64,000 bases of DNA, from contig NZ_SRZC01000002.1 of the NCBI RefSeq assembly GCF_004792655.1, positions 124,001-188,000 on the forward strand, written 5' to 3'. The stretch is from Palleniella muris (lineage in GTDB: Bacteria > Bacteroidota > Bacteroidia > Bacteroidales > Bacteroidaceae). The number at the start of each line of letters is the position of its first letter. Positions within the stretch are counted from its first letter, which is position 1. This document shows, piece by piece, positions 27,171 through 35,871 of the stretch. The position numbers were made by a program, and so were the translations under genes. Below the pieces are notes generated by a model. The model saw nothing but the letters and a program-made list of their open reading frames with translations, was not told where the DNA came from and did no database searches.

Positions 27171-28039
27171 TCTAAAGTCATTCGTAAATCAAAGTACTTT
27201 ACTAATGGTTCGCCCAGACCTATTCTTCTGGCTTCGCATATCGCAATTTCAGCTTGTCGTTCTAATCGGATTTGTTCTTCTTCTCCTCGAAAAGCCAATA
27301 TAATCATCATTTTAGGCTTCAAGGATAGCTTCAAATCCTTTTTCTCTCCACAGATAAGCCCCAAGTGCGATTTTATATCAATTATATTTTCTACATCGCA
27401 TTTGAGATCATTGAGAACCTCCGGTTTATCTATTATGTCTTTGGTTTTCCTTATATGGTCTATAATGCCGGACTTACCCTCTGTCGCCTCTGTTCCTACT
27501 TTTAATTCTGTTAGATAAATGTCGTTTGTGCCCTCCTCGTTAGACTGTGTGTCAATGACGATAAGGTCTATTCTCGTTTTACTGACCCTATCCTCATTCT
27601 TTACTGTTTCCTGAGAAAATTGCCACTCCATATCAACGACAAGAAAACGCTTGTCAAAACTACGATTGCCTAATGCGATATTCTGTTGAACACCAAACTC
27701 AAGCCCCATCTTATGTTTGTGTACAAGACTTTTTGCCTGCTTAAAATATTTACGCAATTCATCGGTATGTTTGAGTGTTTCCAATAGAAAATCGGTCTCA
27801 AATGACACGGACGGTGATTTGCTGTTTTTATAGTATTGCTCATCCAAGGGCTTTACTGTATAATTATCTTTATCTATATAATTAATGGTAAGTATTTTAC
27901 CCTTTCTATAATACACCATAACCTCATTCCCCTTTCTGATTTCAAAGGATAATTCAGGGTCTTCTTTAATTACATTGAACAACTTTTTCAGCACTCCTGA
28001 TTGATATGCTTTGATATGTTCGTCTGTTATTTTCCGCAT
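27167..28039 (-). CDS. PD-(D/E)XK-like nuclease of a two-gene module
   Basis: The 290-residue protein has a candidate nuclease core, RIDLIVID ... IYLTELKVG (about residues 150-178), fitting the D-(X)n-ExK pattern of the restriction-endonuclease fold. A late helix (RLERQAEIAICEARRI) follows. The N-terminal half is not recognised. It overlaps the RNase J-like gene by 4 bases and has its own promoter (TACTTTTG) directly after the mobV terminator, so the two-gene unit is independent. No methyltransferase accompanies it, unlike classical restriction systems. Function is inferred from fold and context only. Confidence 0.6.
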   Translation of the reverse strand: MRKITDEHIKAYQSGVLKKLFNVIKEDPELSFEIRKGNEVMVYYRKGKILTINYIDKDNYTVKPLDEQYYKNSKSPSVSFETDFLLETLKHTDELRKYFKQAKSLVHKHKMGLEFGVQQNIALGNRSFDKRFLVVDMEWQFSQETVKNEDRVSKTRIDLIVIDTQSNEEGTNDIYLTELKVGTEATEGKSGIIDHIRKTKDIIDKPEVLNDLKCDVENIIDIKSHLGLICGEKKDLKLSLKPKMMIILAFRGEEEQIRLERQAEIAICEARRIGLGEPLVKYFDLRMTLE

Positions 28040-28081
28040 AATTCTTGATTATTTGATATAGTCCATAGATATGCCATAATG

Positions 28082-28089
28082 CAAAAGTA
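28082..28089 (-). promoter_or_regulatory. Promoter -7 box of the nuclease/MBL operon
   Basis: The minus strand reads TACTTTTG, about 43 bases before the nuclease start and immediately after the mobV terminator stem. Confidence 0.5.
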
Positions 28090-28092
28090 CAA

Positions 28093-28129
28093 AAAGTCCG
28101 TGATATGTCATTTAACTATCACGGACTTT
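28093..28129 (-). terminator. Terminator of mobV
   Basis: A perfect 13-bp stem, AAAGTCCGTGATA (28093-28105) with its complement at 28117-28129, is followed on the minus strand by a T-rich run (TTTTTG). It separates the relaxase gene from the nuclease/MBL operon. Confidence 0.8.
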
Positions 28130-28137
28130 ATTTTGAT

Positions 28138-29442
28138 TTACAGCTTCATACCTCTATTTTGTCTCGGGGGCGGTATTCCGATGGCTTCTCTAAACTCGTT
28201 CATCTTCTTTCTGAACCAGCTTACGTGTGATACTCCGTCAATCTTGAAATCAAACTTTCCGTTTTCATCCTCCTTGATGGCGCATACGGAACGTTGTGTC
28301 TCAAAACTTCGGCTGAACTCCGAAGAATATAGTTTGCCTTTCATGCTGACCTCCTTGAATGCGCATAGTCTTCTTATGATACCGTCATCGAAACCTAACC
28401 GCTCTCGCAGGAAGTTTATCATCGGCATCAGTTTCTCCACATACGGGAAATAGCGTTTGACAAAATCCACGAACTCGGACTGCTTGCGGTGTCGCTGTTC
28501 ATATGCATTCGTTATCTCCTGTATGTGCCTTACATGTTGCTGTTCCTTCTGCCGGGCTTCTTCTTCAAGTTCAGATACACGCTCATGCAGATTCCTGTTC
28601 TCCCTCTCCAATGTCCTGACCTTGTTGCTGCCGAAAAGAGAACCGACACTCTCGGCAATGTTGGCGGCTGCGGTAGTGGCTGCCCCTTTCAGCTTCTCGG
28701 TCTGTATCTCCCTTTTCATCTGTCGTAGTTCCTCCTGTGCCGTTTCCCTGCGGTCTTGAAGTTGCCCTATATCCGCCTGTAACTGCTCTGTCTGCTGCAC
28801 CAAATCACGGTAATACTGTTGTGTGGAGATGTGTTTCGCCTCCGAACCGTCTATGCCACGTTGCAATCCGTATCTTTCCATGGCTTGGGCATAGCTGTCC
28901 TGATAGGCTTTGAGCTTCTGACGGGTCATGATGTCATCGGCACAAAGTCTTGCTCCGTCGGTCGGCTTCCTGCGGTAGCGTTTCTTCGCCTGTTCCTCCC
29001 GTTTCCTGCGCTTGCGTTCTCCCCTGACAATGGGGACAAGTGTGGCGTGTATATGCGGTGTCTGTTTGTCCATGTGCAGGACTGCCGACACGATATTCTC
29101 CTTGCCGAACGTGTCGGCGAGGTATCTCAGATTGTCGCCGCACCATTCATCAAGTCTTCCATCGTTGGTGATACGTTCCATATCCTCGTGGGTTCCCGTA
29201 AGCAGGATACGGATCGCCCTCACTTGGTTGCTGCCGATTTTGCGTGCCAGCCCTGCGGTATCCAACCGGTGCTGTATGGCTTGTGTCCTGTTTACAATGC
29301 CATCGGGAAAACTTATCAGTTCCCGATTGAGATGCGTCCTGTCGGCATCGGCATTTTTCGGTCGGATGGTGCGCTCTATGTGCGCAGACATGGCGGCATC
29401 CGTTCCGCTTGTTTTCTCCATGTGCAATACTGCGTAGCCCAT
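28138..29442 (-). CDS. mobV: MobV-family relaxase (Mob/Pre)
   Basis: The protein starts MGYAVLHMEKTSG and contains HLNREL and HMDKQTPHIHATLVPI, the histidine-rich metal site of MobV relaxases, then a long coiled coil (about 220-330). MobV nicks oriT and pilots the strand into a mating channel supplied by a helper conjugative element. The ATG at 29442 is preferred to the upstream in-frame ATG at 29535. It has AAAGGA about 8 bases before it and begins at the conserved MGYAVLHMEK. It belongs to element B with the primase and integrase upstream. The region upstream (29443-29782) holds a candidate oriT. It looks intact, about 434 residues. Confidence 0.9.
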   Translation of the reverse strand: MGYAVLHMEKTSGTDAAMSAHIERTIRPKNADADRTHLNRELISFPDGIVNRTQAIQHRLDTAGLARKIGSNQVRAIRILLTGTHEDMERITNDGRLDEWCGDNLRYLADTFGKENIVSAVLHMDKQTPHIHATLVPIVRGERKRRKREEQAKKRYRRKPTDGARLCADDIMTRQKLKAYQDSYAQAMERYGLQRGIDGSEAKHISTQQYYRDLVQQTEQLQADIGQLQDRRETAQEELRQMKREIQTEKLKGAATTAAANIAESVGSLFGSNKVRTLERENRNLHERVSELEEEARQKEQQHVRHIQEITNAYEQRHRKQSEFVDFVKRYFPYVEKLMPMINFLRERLGFDDGIIRRLCAFKEVSMKGKLYSSEFSRSFETQRSVCAIKEDENGKFDFKIDGVSHVSWFRKKMNEFREAIGIPPPRQNRGMKL

Positions 29443-29782
29443 AGTATATCCTTTCTTTTTTAACTTGTGAAACAATGATTGATAATTATTCTTACACGGC
29501 TTTTGCCGTTGGTCGGAGAGTCCAGAGAGGTGCAACCACTTTGGCTTATTGGGGAATTTTCAGCGTTGCTTGCAATGCGGCTCGGAAATATCGTGCAAGG
29601 TGAGAGCAATCAAACTTGTTTGAATTGCCGAACCGCAGCCGATATTGCGAGAGAAAATTCCCTAATAAGCTACTACGGTATTTTCCATTGGTAAATATCC
29701 GTGCGGCTGCAAGCATCCTCCCTCCTTACATCTTCAGCCCCCGTTTCTTCGGTGGCTGCATCATCCGCCTTGCGGATTGGAC
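29443..29782. other. Non-coding region with candidate oriT of the MobV element
   Basis: This 340-base gap between mobV and the primase remnant codes for nothing I can support. It contains an 18-bp inverted repeat with one mismatch: GCTTATTGGGGAATTTTC at 29544-29561 and its complement at 29653-29670. Smaller palindromes nest inside (CAAACTTGTTTG near 29608). Location directly upstream of a MobV gene is where oriT usually lies. The nick site was not identified. Confidence 0.4.
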
Positions 29783-30421
29783 TTACCGCTCCTGTTTCAT
29801 CTGCTCTGCCGATTGGAAAAAAGACTTTCCGCACAGGTAATCGTTCAGGTCCTTATACCCGTGATAGTTGTGGGAGAAGTCCCGGATGCGTCCGGAAAAC
29901 TCAATTTCCAAATCCCGGTACGCTTTTCTTCCTGCCTCGTCATTGTCGAGCAGGCAGTGGATGCGTTCATATTCGTACAGCACGTCAATGGCTTTGGAAA
30001 CATTGGCTACCGAATTGAGGATGACATAATCCTGCCTGTCAAGGTCAGGCACGGTCGGGCAGTTCCTTATCCTCAACGTGAGGAAGGAGAGATAGTCCGT
30101 CATGCCCTCGAATACCAGACATTTTTCCCTTGGTTCTCCCTGCTGCCGGATGTGGCTGATGTCCTTCGGGGCTATGCAGCCCTTGAAAAACTCGTTGCGC
30201 ACCTCGTAGCCTCCTGCGACATTTGGAAAGCCGATGGCGAAATAGGGTTTGCCGTTGTTTATAAAATGTAATTCCTTGCATTCAGGCTTTGCTAATGCGG
30301 TATCTATCCCACGCTCCTGCAAGTAACGGAGCAATGCCGGATGCGCGAGTTCTCGCACCTCTAAATACCGGAAGCATGGTTCGGACGCCTGTTGGCTAAA
30401 CTTTACTCTTTTCGCAAGCAC
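29783..30421 (-). pseudogene. N-terminally truncated TOPRIM primase of element B
   Basis: The 212-residue ORF is the C-terminal part of a mobile-element primase. ALLRYLQERGIDTA, GYEVRNEFFKGCIAPKDIS, CLVFEGMTDYLSFL (first TOPRIM acid) and CLLDNDEAGRKA (the DxD pair) are all present, and the end YKDLNDYLCGKS matches the full-length relative at 48036-48929. The N-terminal zinc-finger-like domain (about 90 residues) is missing. Its start overlaps the end of the 107-residue gene by 19 bases, which marks an internal deletion near 30403-30421. It is probably inactive as a primase. Confidence 0.75.
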
Positions 30422-30726
30422 AGTCTTTTAAGAATGGCATTGCGCACCTGCTCCGCACCGAAAGTATTGATACGGAAAGCAAGGGCGATGACGGCTTTAA
30501 GGTTGTAAACCTCCGCGCTGCATTTGTCAGACAGGCGGATGGTGCGCTTTATCTCGTGTTCCCCCACAACTCTGCTTTTGCATAGTGCCCTTATACCTGC
30601 ACGGAATGTCGGGGCGACAACCCCGAACAGCTCGCAGATTTCCCACTCGGTCATGGCAATGGAGCCTGTATCGGTCGGCAGGGCGATATTGCCCCGTCCG
30701 TCCATCGTGATGATATTGCGTTTCAT
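30403..30726 (-). CDS. Small RhuM/ORF6N-like protein of mobilizable elements
   Basis: The 107-residue protein contains MTEWEICELFGVVAPTFRAG, a helix-turn-helix-like segment, and the motif YNLKAVIALAFRINTFGAEQ resembling the RhuM/ORF6N regulators near integrases in Bacteroides mobile elements. It lies 12 bases downstream of the rest of the element B integrase and its 3' end runs into the truncated primase, so its own C-terminus (LKRLCLRKE) may be altered by the deletion. Role unknown; a regulatory or accessory function is inferred from context. Confidence 0.6.
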   Translation of the reverse strand: MKRNIITMDGRGNIALPTDTGSIAMTEWEICELFGVVAPTFRAGIRALCKSRVVGEHEIKRTIRLSDKCSAEVYNLKAVIALAFRINTFGAEQVRNAILKRLCLRKE

Positions 30727-30738
30727 GGCTTTGACTTA

Positions 30739-30828
30739 TTAGGTGGTTACACTTCCGAATGATGCGTTCAACTTGTTCCCGAACATTGTGAGGTCGCTGT
30801 CAAGCTTCTGCGTGGTTATCTTCGCGTA
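30739..30828 (-). pseudogene. 3' fragment of element B tyrosine recombinase
   Basis: Thirty codons, beginning YAKITTQKLDSDLTMFG and ending GSVTT stop, are the missing C-terminus of the integrase at 41618-42726. This part carries the residues after the catalytic Tyr. The split point is exactly the TA at 30827-30828, the border of element A. Joining TA at 41618-41619 to C at 30826 restores the reading frame (Q-I-Y-A-K-I). Confidence 0.85.
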
Positions 30829-30853
30829 CACTAACATCTAAAGTTGCACAATT
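30829..30853 (+). repeat. Left terminal inverted repeat of element A
   Basis: CACTAACATCTA followed by AAGTTGCACAATT, preceded by TA. It matches the right end in 21 of 25 positions. Confidence 0.85.
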
Positions 30854-30953
30854 ATAGATATACTATCAAAGTTATACAACGTATCATTGATTATCAACGA
30901 TATATACAATATTTTCAATTACTAGGGCACTTTTTTAAAGGCACAATTATTAA

Positions 30954-31037
30954 AAATAGTTGAGGTCAACATCCTAAATAATAGGTGAATTTCTTAATTT
31001 CAAATGAATTAATTTGAAATTATATCTCAACTAATTT
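30954..31037 (-). terminator. Nested inverted repeats after the HTH-NADAR-HAD gene
   Basis: An outer pair (AAATAGTTGAG at 30954-30964, CTCAACTAATTT at 31026-31037) encloses an inner pair (AATTTCAAAT / ATTTGAAATT at 30996-31021). The structure lies just downstream of the 31057 stop and may act as a terminator. No gene is seen between 30854 and 31056. Confidence 0.4.
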
Positions 31038-31056
31038 GGTGTAGAGATACGAAATT

Positions 31057-32730
31057 TTACTGTGTAACTCCATCTAAGTTTATTATATCAAATATTTCAT
31101 TTGGATGGTCAATGGTGCATACCTCAGAATTTTCTTTTAGCTCATTATTACCCCACAGACAACCCACAAAGTGTACCCCATATTCTTGGCAAGCTGTGTA
31201 ATCGTCAGCCTCATCACCAATATATAATATGTTTGATTTGGATACGCTGTGAGTTTGTATAATGCAGTCTAATGCAACTTGCATTACCTTTTTCTTTCGT
31301 GCTAGATTCTCCATAGGATAACCTTGCCGATACCCATGCACATTTTCCAATGGAATGTTGAGGTTAAAGTACTGGATAACCTTTTTAATGGTAGATCCAA
31401 CATTACCACTCACTACATATATAATATGGTGTTCCGAAAGTTGCTCAATAACTTCTTTAATTCCCTCAAATATGGAAAATTCAGAGATATGTTTCTGAAC
31501 CTCTCTATAATTATTTCCGTATTGTTTGGCTAAGGTTGAGTCTACTAGCGTCATATCCCAATCAAATATTATAATCTTTGGTGTTGATAATTCATCTTCA
31601 AATCTCATCAATTCACCAAACATATATATGTGTTTAGCCCTCAATAAATCATAGTTAATGCCAAGTTCTTTTTTATAGAGTAAGGCAAGTTGGCAAGATT
31701 TTAATATTTTGCCCATACAGTTCACCCCTTGCCAAACTCCTATATGATTGATTTTATTTCGCTCTTTCATTTTTATCTTATCCAGTTCTTTCTGAGATAA
31801 GGTAGGGTTTGACATTTCTACCCACTTTTCAATAATAGCCCTTTTTTCTTCCAACTCTACATTGGACATACCCCAAAATAAAGAAGTATCACTATTCCTT
31901 TGATGTGTTGAATTTTCAATGATATATGCAGTACGAGGGATAGAACACAGTATTTCAGCAAACTGCTTATTCTTTTTTATCTTCTGCCATACACACCACT
32001 TCATCCACTCTACATTAAATGAATTCCAATCCTTGCGTAATAGTTCCTTATGGTGTCTTGTTATTACCGCTCTTATACCTTTTTTGGCATCATAGCCACT
32101 TTTTGCATTTAATAATTGTTCTTGTATTGCTATATGTTGAGGTGTGTTGAGGCTGAATAGCCCACAAATATATAAAGCCTCTGAATTTGAAAATAATTTG
32201 CCATTACATTCAAAAGGATATGATACGCACATATTCCCTAAATCAATATCAATGCCATCTCTTTCATCCTCTGACTTACGGAAACTCCAACAATCATATT
32301 TAGTACAATCAATAGTCTCATGTTTGAATAAATCTATATTGCACAAATCTGAATCAATCATATACTGCTGATTTCTCCGTTCTTCCTTTTGTATGTTTTT
32401 TGCCATTTGTGGCAATCCAATAATCAATGGCTCATATTTCTTTAACCAGTTTAGCAAGCTACGATATGATGTAATGTGTGTTATCTCATTCCCAAATTGG
32501 AGATAACCATTAACACCATTATTCAGTATTGAAACATTCTCCGAGAGTTCGTCAATAGAAACATTCAAAACATCAGCAATGAGTTTTAGTGTATTCTGCG
32601 TAAGTTTTTGTTTCCCCCTAATAATACGATTTATAGTGCCAGCTGCCATGCCACATTTATCGGCTAAATCAGATTGAGACATATTTTGTTCTTTGAGTAT
32701 AGCCTTTATATTATTTATCGCTGTTTCCAT
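31057..32730 (-). CDS. HTH-NADAR-HAD three-domain fusion protein
   Basis: The protein (557 residues from this start) fuses three domains. An XRE helix-turn-helix (about 1-70: SQSDLADKCGMAAGTINRII) comes first. A NADAR domain (about 135-300) follows, with WSFRKSEDERDGI, KLFSNSEALYICGLF holding the conserved Glu, RKDWNSFNVEWMKW and DTSLFWG. A HAD phosphatase is C-terminal (about 395-540), with motifs FDWDMTLVDS, VVSGN and YIGDEADDYTAC. NADAR enzymes hydrolyse N-glycosidic bonds of ADP-ribose-type substrates or reverse guanosine ADP-ribosylation. The HAD could dephosphorylate the product. Start 32730 is preferred over 32802 because a -7 box (TAACTTTG) and an upstream terminator lie inside the longer ORF. 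No neighbour appears to be in its operon. Confidence 0.8.
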   Translation of the reverse strand: METAINNIKAILKEQNMSQSDLADKCGMAAGTINRIIRGKQKLTQNTLKLIADVLNVSIDELSENVSILNNGVNGYLQFGNEITHITSYRSLLNWLKKYEPLIIGLPQMAKNIQKEERRNQQYMIDSDLCNIDLFKHETIDCTKYDCWSFRKSEDERDGIDIDLGNMCVSYPFECNGKLFSNSEALYICGLFSLNTPQHIAIQEQLLNAKSGYDAKKGIRAVITRHHKELLRKDWNSFNVEWMKWCVWQKIKKNKQFAEILCSIPRTAYIIENSTHQRNSDTSLFWGMSNVELEEKRAIIEKWVEMSNPTLSQKELDKIKMKERNKINHIGVWQGVNCMGKILKSCQLALLYKKELGINYDLLRAKHIYMFGELMRFEDELSTPKIIIFDWDMTLVDSTLAKQYGNNYREVQKHISEFSIFEGIKEVIEQLSEHHIIYVVSGNVGSTIKKVIQYFNLNIPLENVHGYRQGYPMENLARKKKVMQVALDCIIQTHSVSKSNILYIGDEADDYTACQEYGVHFVGCLWGNNELKENSEVCTIDHPNEIFDIINLDGVTQ

Positions 32731-32750
32731 CTTATTGAAGTTAGAGGCTG

Positions 32751-32758
32751 CAAAGTTA
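32751..32758 (-). promoter_or_regulatory. -7 box of the HTH-NADAR-HAD gene
   Basis: The minus strand reads TAACTTTG, ending 20 bases before the ATG at 32730. Its presence decides the start. Confidence 0.5.
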
Positions 32759-32811
32759 ATAATATTATCAATTATTACATTCACTTTTGATGACATTGTC
32801 ATAAAAATGAA

Positions 32812-32843
32812 AGTCGCTACAGTCTCATCAGGCTATAGCGACT
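32812..32843 (-). terminator. Terminator after the discoidin-like gene
   Basis: AGTCGCTA (32812-32819) pairs with TAGCGACT (32836-32843), followed on the minus strand by TTTCATTTTTA. Confidence 0.65.
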
Positions 32844-32921
32844 CTTAGAATGTTATTTATATGCTTATTATCAGCAAGTTATGTTATTTTCTCAATATTC
32901 ACTTACTTGCAAAGGTGAATA

Positions 32922-34001
32922 TTAGAGGTATCTATCAGATACTTTGCGATAATAATAGCCATTGCCATACTCCAAACGTTGATTGTTTATGTCCATATCT
33001 ATATAAGTGTCTCCACAATAAATTGTATTTCCACTTATACGATAGGCACCTTTGGCTACGGTTGTTCCACAATCTGTTGCTACTAATTGCTGACTTTCTC
33101 TATCAATGCAAACTTTTGCATTGACTCTCACTGCCCCCAAAGCCGTTGAAACAGTTGTGTTAAGTTCCCATATACCATTAATCCATTCAGGCCCCATCCG
33201 CTCTTCATCTAAACGCATTTGATTTTCTTCGGCTTCTTCTCGTATCCATTCTTCATTGTTGGCAAGTTGTTCATTCGTTTCTAACTTACCAGTTCCAATA
33301 CTGTTGCCATAAACCTTAAACTCAGAGATACACAAATCATTCCATTTTCGACCGAAATAATATCCATCGCTATTTTTTGTTGAGAATATTAGACCTATTT
33401 TATTTGTTGGCTTGGAATTATCAAAGTTGGGACTTACAACTAAACTTTGAGATTCAACAGTATCTTTTAATTTTCCTCTGTAAATTATATCGCTCTCATT
33501 GGGAAATTCCTCTACCATATAATCTACCCTATAAACAGTAATCCATGCAGCACGAGTGTTATTAAAGAAAGAAGCCTCATCCTTTCCATATCCATTAACA
33601 ATCACCACTTCACTAACTGTATTGCAATTTACAGTAAAAATAGGTCCAAACAAAGCATCACAATCATAGATAGGACTATCAAGGTTTACTGCCCAAGCCG
33701 TTTTTATATTGTCATCTATAAGATTATCTGCTGTGTATTTAGCAACTTTACTGGATGGCAAATAATATCCACATTCTGCTTTGGATATACTAATTTCGTG
33801 TGCATTAGTTTGAAACTCACTTTTTTCATCTTTTGAATCATTAGACTCCTCTATTTCTATTGGAATAGAGTTGTTCTTTTTTGAAGATAATGTATGGAAA
33901 TATAAACCAAAGCCGAATGCAATAACGACTATAACCAAAGTAGCAAATATCCAAAACGCACTTATTACATTCTTTTGCGATTGTTGCCTTTGTTGACTCA
34001 T
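32922..34001 (-). CDS. Single-pass membrane protein with discoidin-like (NADase-type glycan-binding) domain
   Basis: The 359-residue protein has one N-terminal transmembrane helix (about 12-35, FWIFATLVIVVIAFGFGLYF) and an acidic linker. A discoidin-like domain follows at about 75-235: YTADNLIDDNIKTAWAV, VVIVNGYGKDEASFFNNTRA, CISEFKVYG, similar to the glycan-binding domain often attached to NADases. A short charged coiled coil (about 250-275) leads into a C-terminal beta domain (IWELNTTVSTALGAVRVNAK). No enzymatic motif is seen. It lies 67 bases after the zinc-ribbon membrane protein and ends at its own terminator, so those two genes probably form an operon. Role unknown. Confidence 0.6.
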   Translation of the reverse strand: MSQQRQQSQKNVISAFWIFATLVIVVIAFGFGLYFHTLSSKKNNSIPIEIEESNDSKDEKSEFQTNAHEISISKAECGYYLPSSKVAKYTADNLIDDNIKTAWAVNLDSPIYDCDALFGPIFTVNCNTVSEVVIVNGYGKDEASFFNNTRAAWITVYRVDYMVEEFPNESDIIYRGKLKDTVESQSLVVSPNFDNSKPTNKIGLIFSTKNSDGYYFGRKWNDLCISEFKVYGNSIGTGKLETNEQLANNEEWIREEAEENQMRLDEERMGPEWINGIWELNTTVSTALGAVRVNAKVCIDRESQQLVATDCGTTVAKGAYRISGNTIYCGDTYIDMDINNQRLEYGNGYYYRKVSDRYL

Positions 34002-34068
34002 AATTTATTTTTTTATAAAATGTGTGATATAAAAATTTTATTTGCCAATACCATCTCCATTCACGTTG

Positions 34069-35853
34069 TTAAAACGATGTTGAACGAAGAAAATATCCAG
34101 TCCTTATCATATTAATCACGTCTAAATACAATTCACGAGGATATCGAGAAGTTGCATTTATCCAATCTCCTGTACGATAATCCCTATAACCCGATTTTAT
34201 AAGTTTTCCATTATTATCAAATGACATAATTATATTTTCTTGACCATCTTCCTCAATAGACCAATTACCTATAGGTTTTCCGTCTGCATTGTATTCACCA
34301 GAGCATTTTACTAAAAAATTATCTTTATAGAATATTTTTTTTAATTTTCCATTTTCAAAGGTTCCACAAAAATAACTGCGACGTGGCCTATTTAGATTTC
34401 CTATGGATATGTCGAATTTTACAGGTAGGCCATTTTCATTAAAGAATATTTCGCTATGAATACCATCGTCATAAGTGCCAGCAGGAATATCCCAAGTCCA
34501 TAATCCTACTTGTTTGTTATTTTTAAAATATCCCTTAGCGTTAGCATTTGTGCCATAAGGGCCTTGTGCTTTTCGAGAAAATGAAAATTTCCCTTCAAAA
34601 ATTCTACTGCCATCAAGTGCTTCTTTGTACTGATAATTTGCAATACCATCTACTGCACTATAATTTTCGCCATAACCAAAACCTTTTAATTTGAAATCTC
34701 CATTATATGTTTTTAAGTTATTATCAAAAGTAATAGACTCCAAAAATAAATCTTCTAGCGTACCATATTTCACAAGAACATTGGGGTCATACGCAAAATA
34801 AAATGACACAACATTACTGATATGTCTAATTTCGAAATAGGTTTGGTGGCTTTTCTGTCGTTTTATTTCGTTTTTTGCCTCTTGCTCTTGTACTAATTTT
34901 GTGTCCAACTCAGTCCAAGACATTGTCGGATGTGTAAAGAAATAATGCTGTGCTGCCTTTCCGAATTTATACTCTTCATCGTCATTACTTCCTGATATCG
35001 TTTCTTTATTCCTTTCCATTTGTTTATCATTAAACCCCGACTCTGCAAGTATATATAATGTATCAACGGGAATCTTTAGCTTCTCTGATATTATATTTGC
35101 ACTTTCGTTTAAATCATTTGACAAATAATACCAGTAGTAATTACCATTTATCTTCACTGTATAAAGTCCAGCTTGTTTGAGTCGTTTTCTTAGAGAATTA
35201 ATTTGTTCTTGTGTAAAAAAAACTCTTTGGGAAGCTGATGTTAATAGAGATATATCATTACTTAGTACATTTTCTTTATTACTGCTGGGTTCGGAAAGCA
35301 TATACTCGGCAAACATATATAATGTATCAACTGGAATTTTTAGTTCCTGCGATAAGCTATTTACTCCTTCGTCTGAAATGTTAAACAACTTTTGCCAAAA
35401 AGATTTATCATTTGTATTTACTACTATATGAAGACCAGCTAGTTTGAATCGCTTTCTTAGAGAATATATTTGTTCTTGCGTTAAATGCTCTTTTTTAGAA
35501 GCATTACGACTATCTTGGGCAAATAATAAAGATGGTGTTAGCAGAAATATCAATATAAAAAATGCACTACAAAGTTCCTTGATTTTATCAATATAAGTAT
35601 GATGTTTGTCATATTGGGGTTTGCTTCCTTTATAAGTAAATTCCGCTTTAACATCATTACTATCAATCATGATGTTTTTTGTTAAAGTTTCAACTCCACC
35701 TTTAGGGAGTGTTGCCGTTCTTTCTTCAAGAATACGACCATCTTTCTTTTGTATTAATTGAAACGTTCCAATAGGTGCATTACAATTAGGACAATTAACT
35801 AAATCGTTATCGTCAAAAAAAACACCGCATTCATCACATTCAAATTGTGCCAT
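34069..35853 (-). CDS. Zinc-ribbon membrane protein with a duplicated domain and MORN-like C-terminus
   Basis: The protein (594 residues from the ATG at 35853) starts with a zinc ribbon (FECDECGVFFDDN, VNCPNC). A beta segment and one transmembrane helix follow (about 92-112, FFILIFLLTPSLLFA). An approximately 60-residue unit then occurs twice: LTQEQIYSLRKRFKLAGLHI with LKIPVDTLYMFAE, and FTQEQINSLRKRLKQAGLYT with LKIPVDTLYILAE. The C-terminal half has MORN/toxin_15-like repeats (GTFENGKLKKIFY, YNADGKPIGNWSI). The ORF extends to 35871, but MAQFECDECG is the natural start. No known family covers the whole. It precedes the discoidin-like gene by 67 bases. Novel; function not assigned. Confidence 0.6.
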   Translation of the reverse strand: MAQFECDECGVFFDDNDLVNCPNCNAPIGTFQLIQKKDGRILEERTATLPKGGVETLTKNIMIDSNDVKAEFTYKGSKPQYDKHHTYIDKIKELCSAFFILIFLLTPSLLFAQDSRNASKKEHLTQEQIYSLRKRFKLAGLHIVVNTNDKSFWQKLFNISDEGVNSLSQELKIPVDTLYMFAEYMLSEPSSNKENVLSNDISLLTSASQRVFFTQEQINSLRKRLKQAGLYTVKINGNYYWYYLSNDLNESANIISEKLKIPVDTLYILAESGFNDKQMERNKETISGSNDDEEYKFGKAAQHYFFTHPTMSWTELDTKLVQEQEAKNEIKRQKSHQTYFEIRHISNVVSFYFAYDPNVLVKYGTLEDLFLESITFDNNLKTYNGDFKLKGFGYGENYSAVDGIANYQYKEALDGSRIFEGKFSFSRKAQGPYGTNANAKGYFKNNKQVGLWTWDIPAGTYDDGIHSEIFFNENGLPVKFDISIGNLNRPRRSYFCGTFENGKLKKIFYKDNFLVKCSGEYNADGKPIGNWSIEEDGQENIIMSFDNNGKLIKSGYRDYRTGDWINATSRYPRELYLDVINMIRTGYFLRSTSF

Positions 35854-35871
35854 AGTAAATTTACATTGCAT

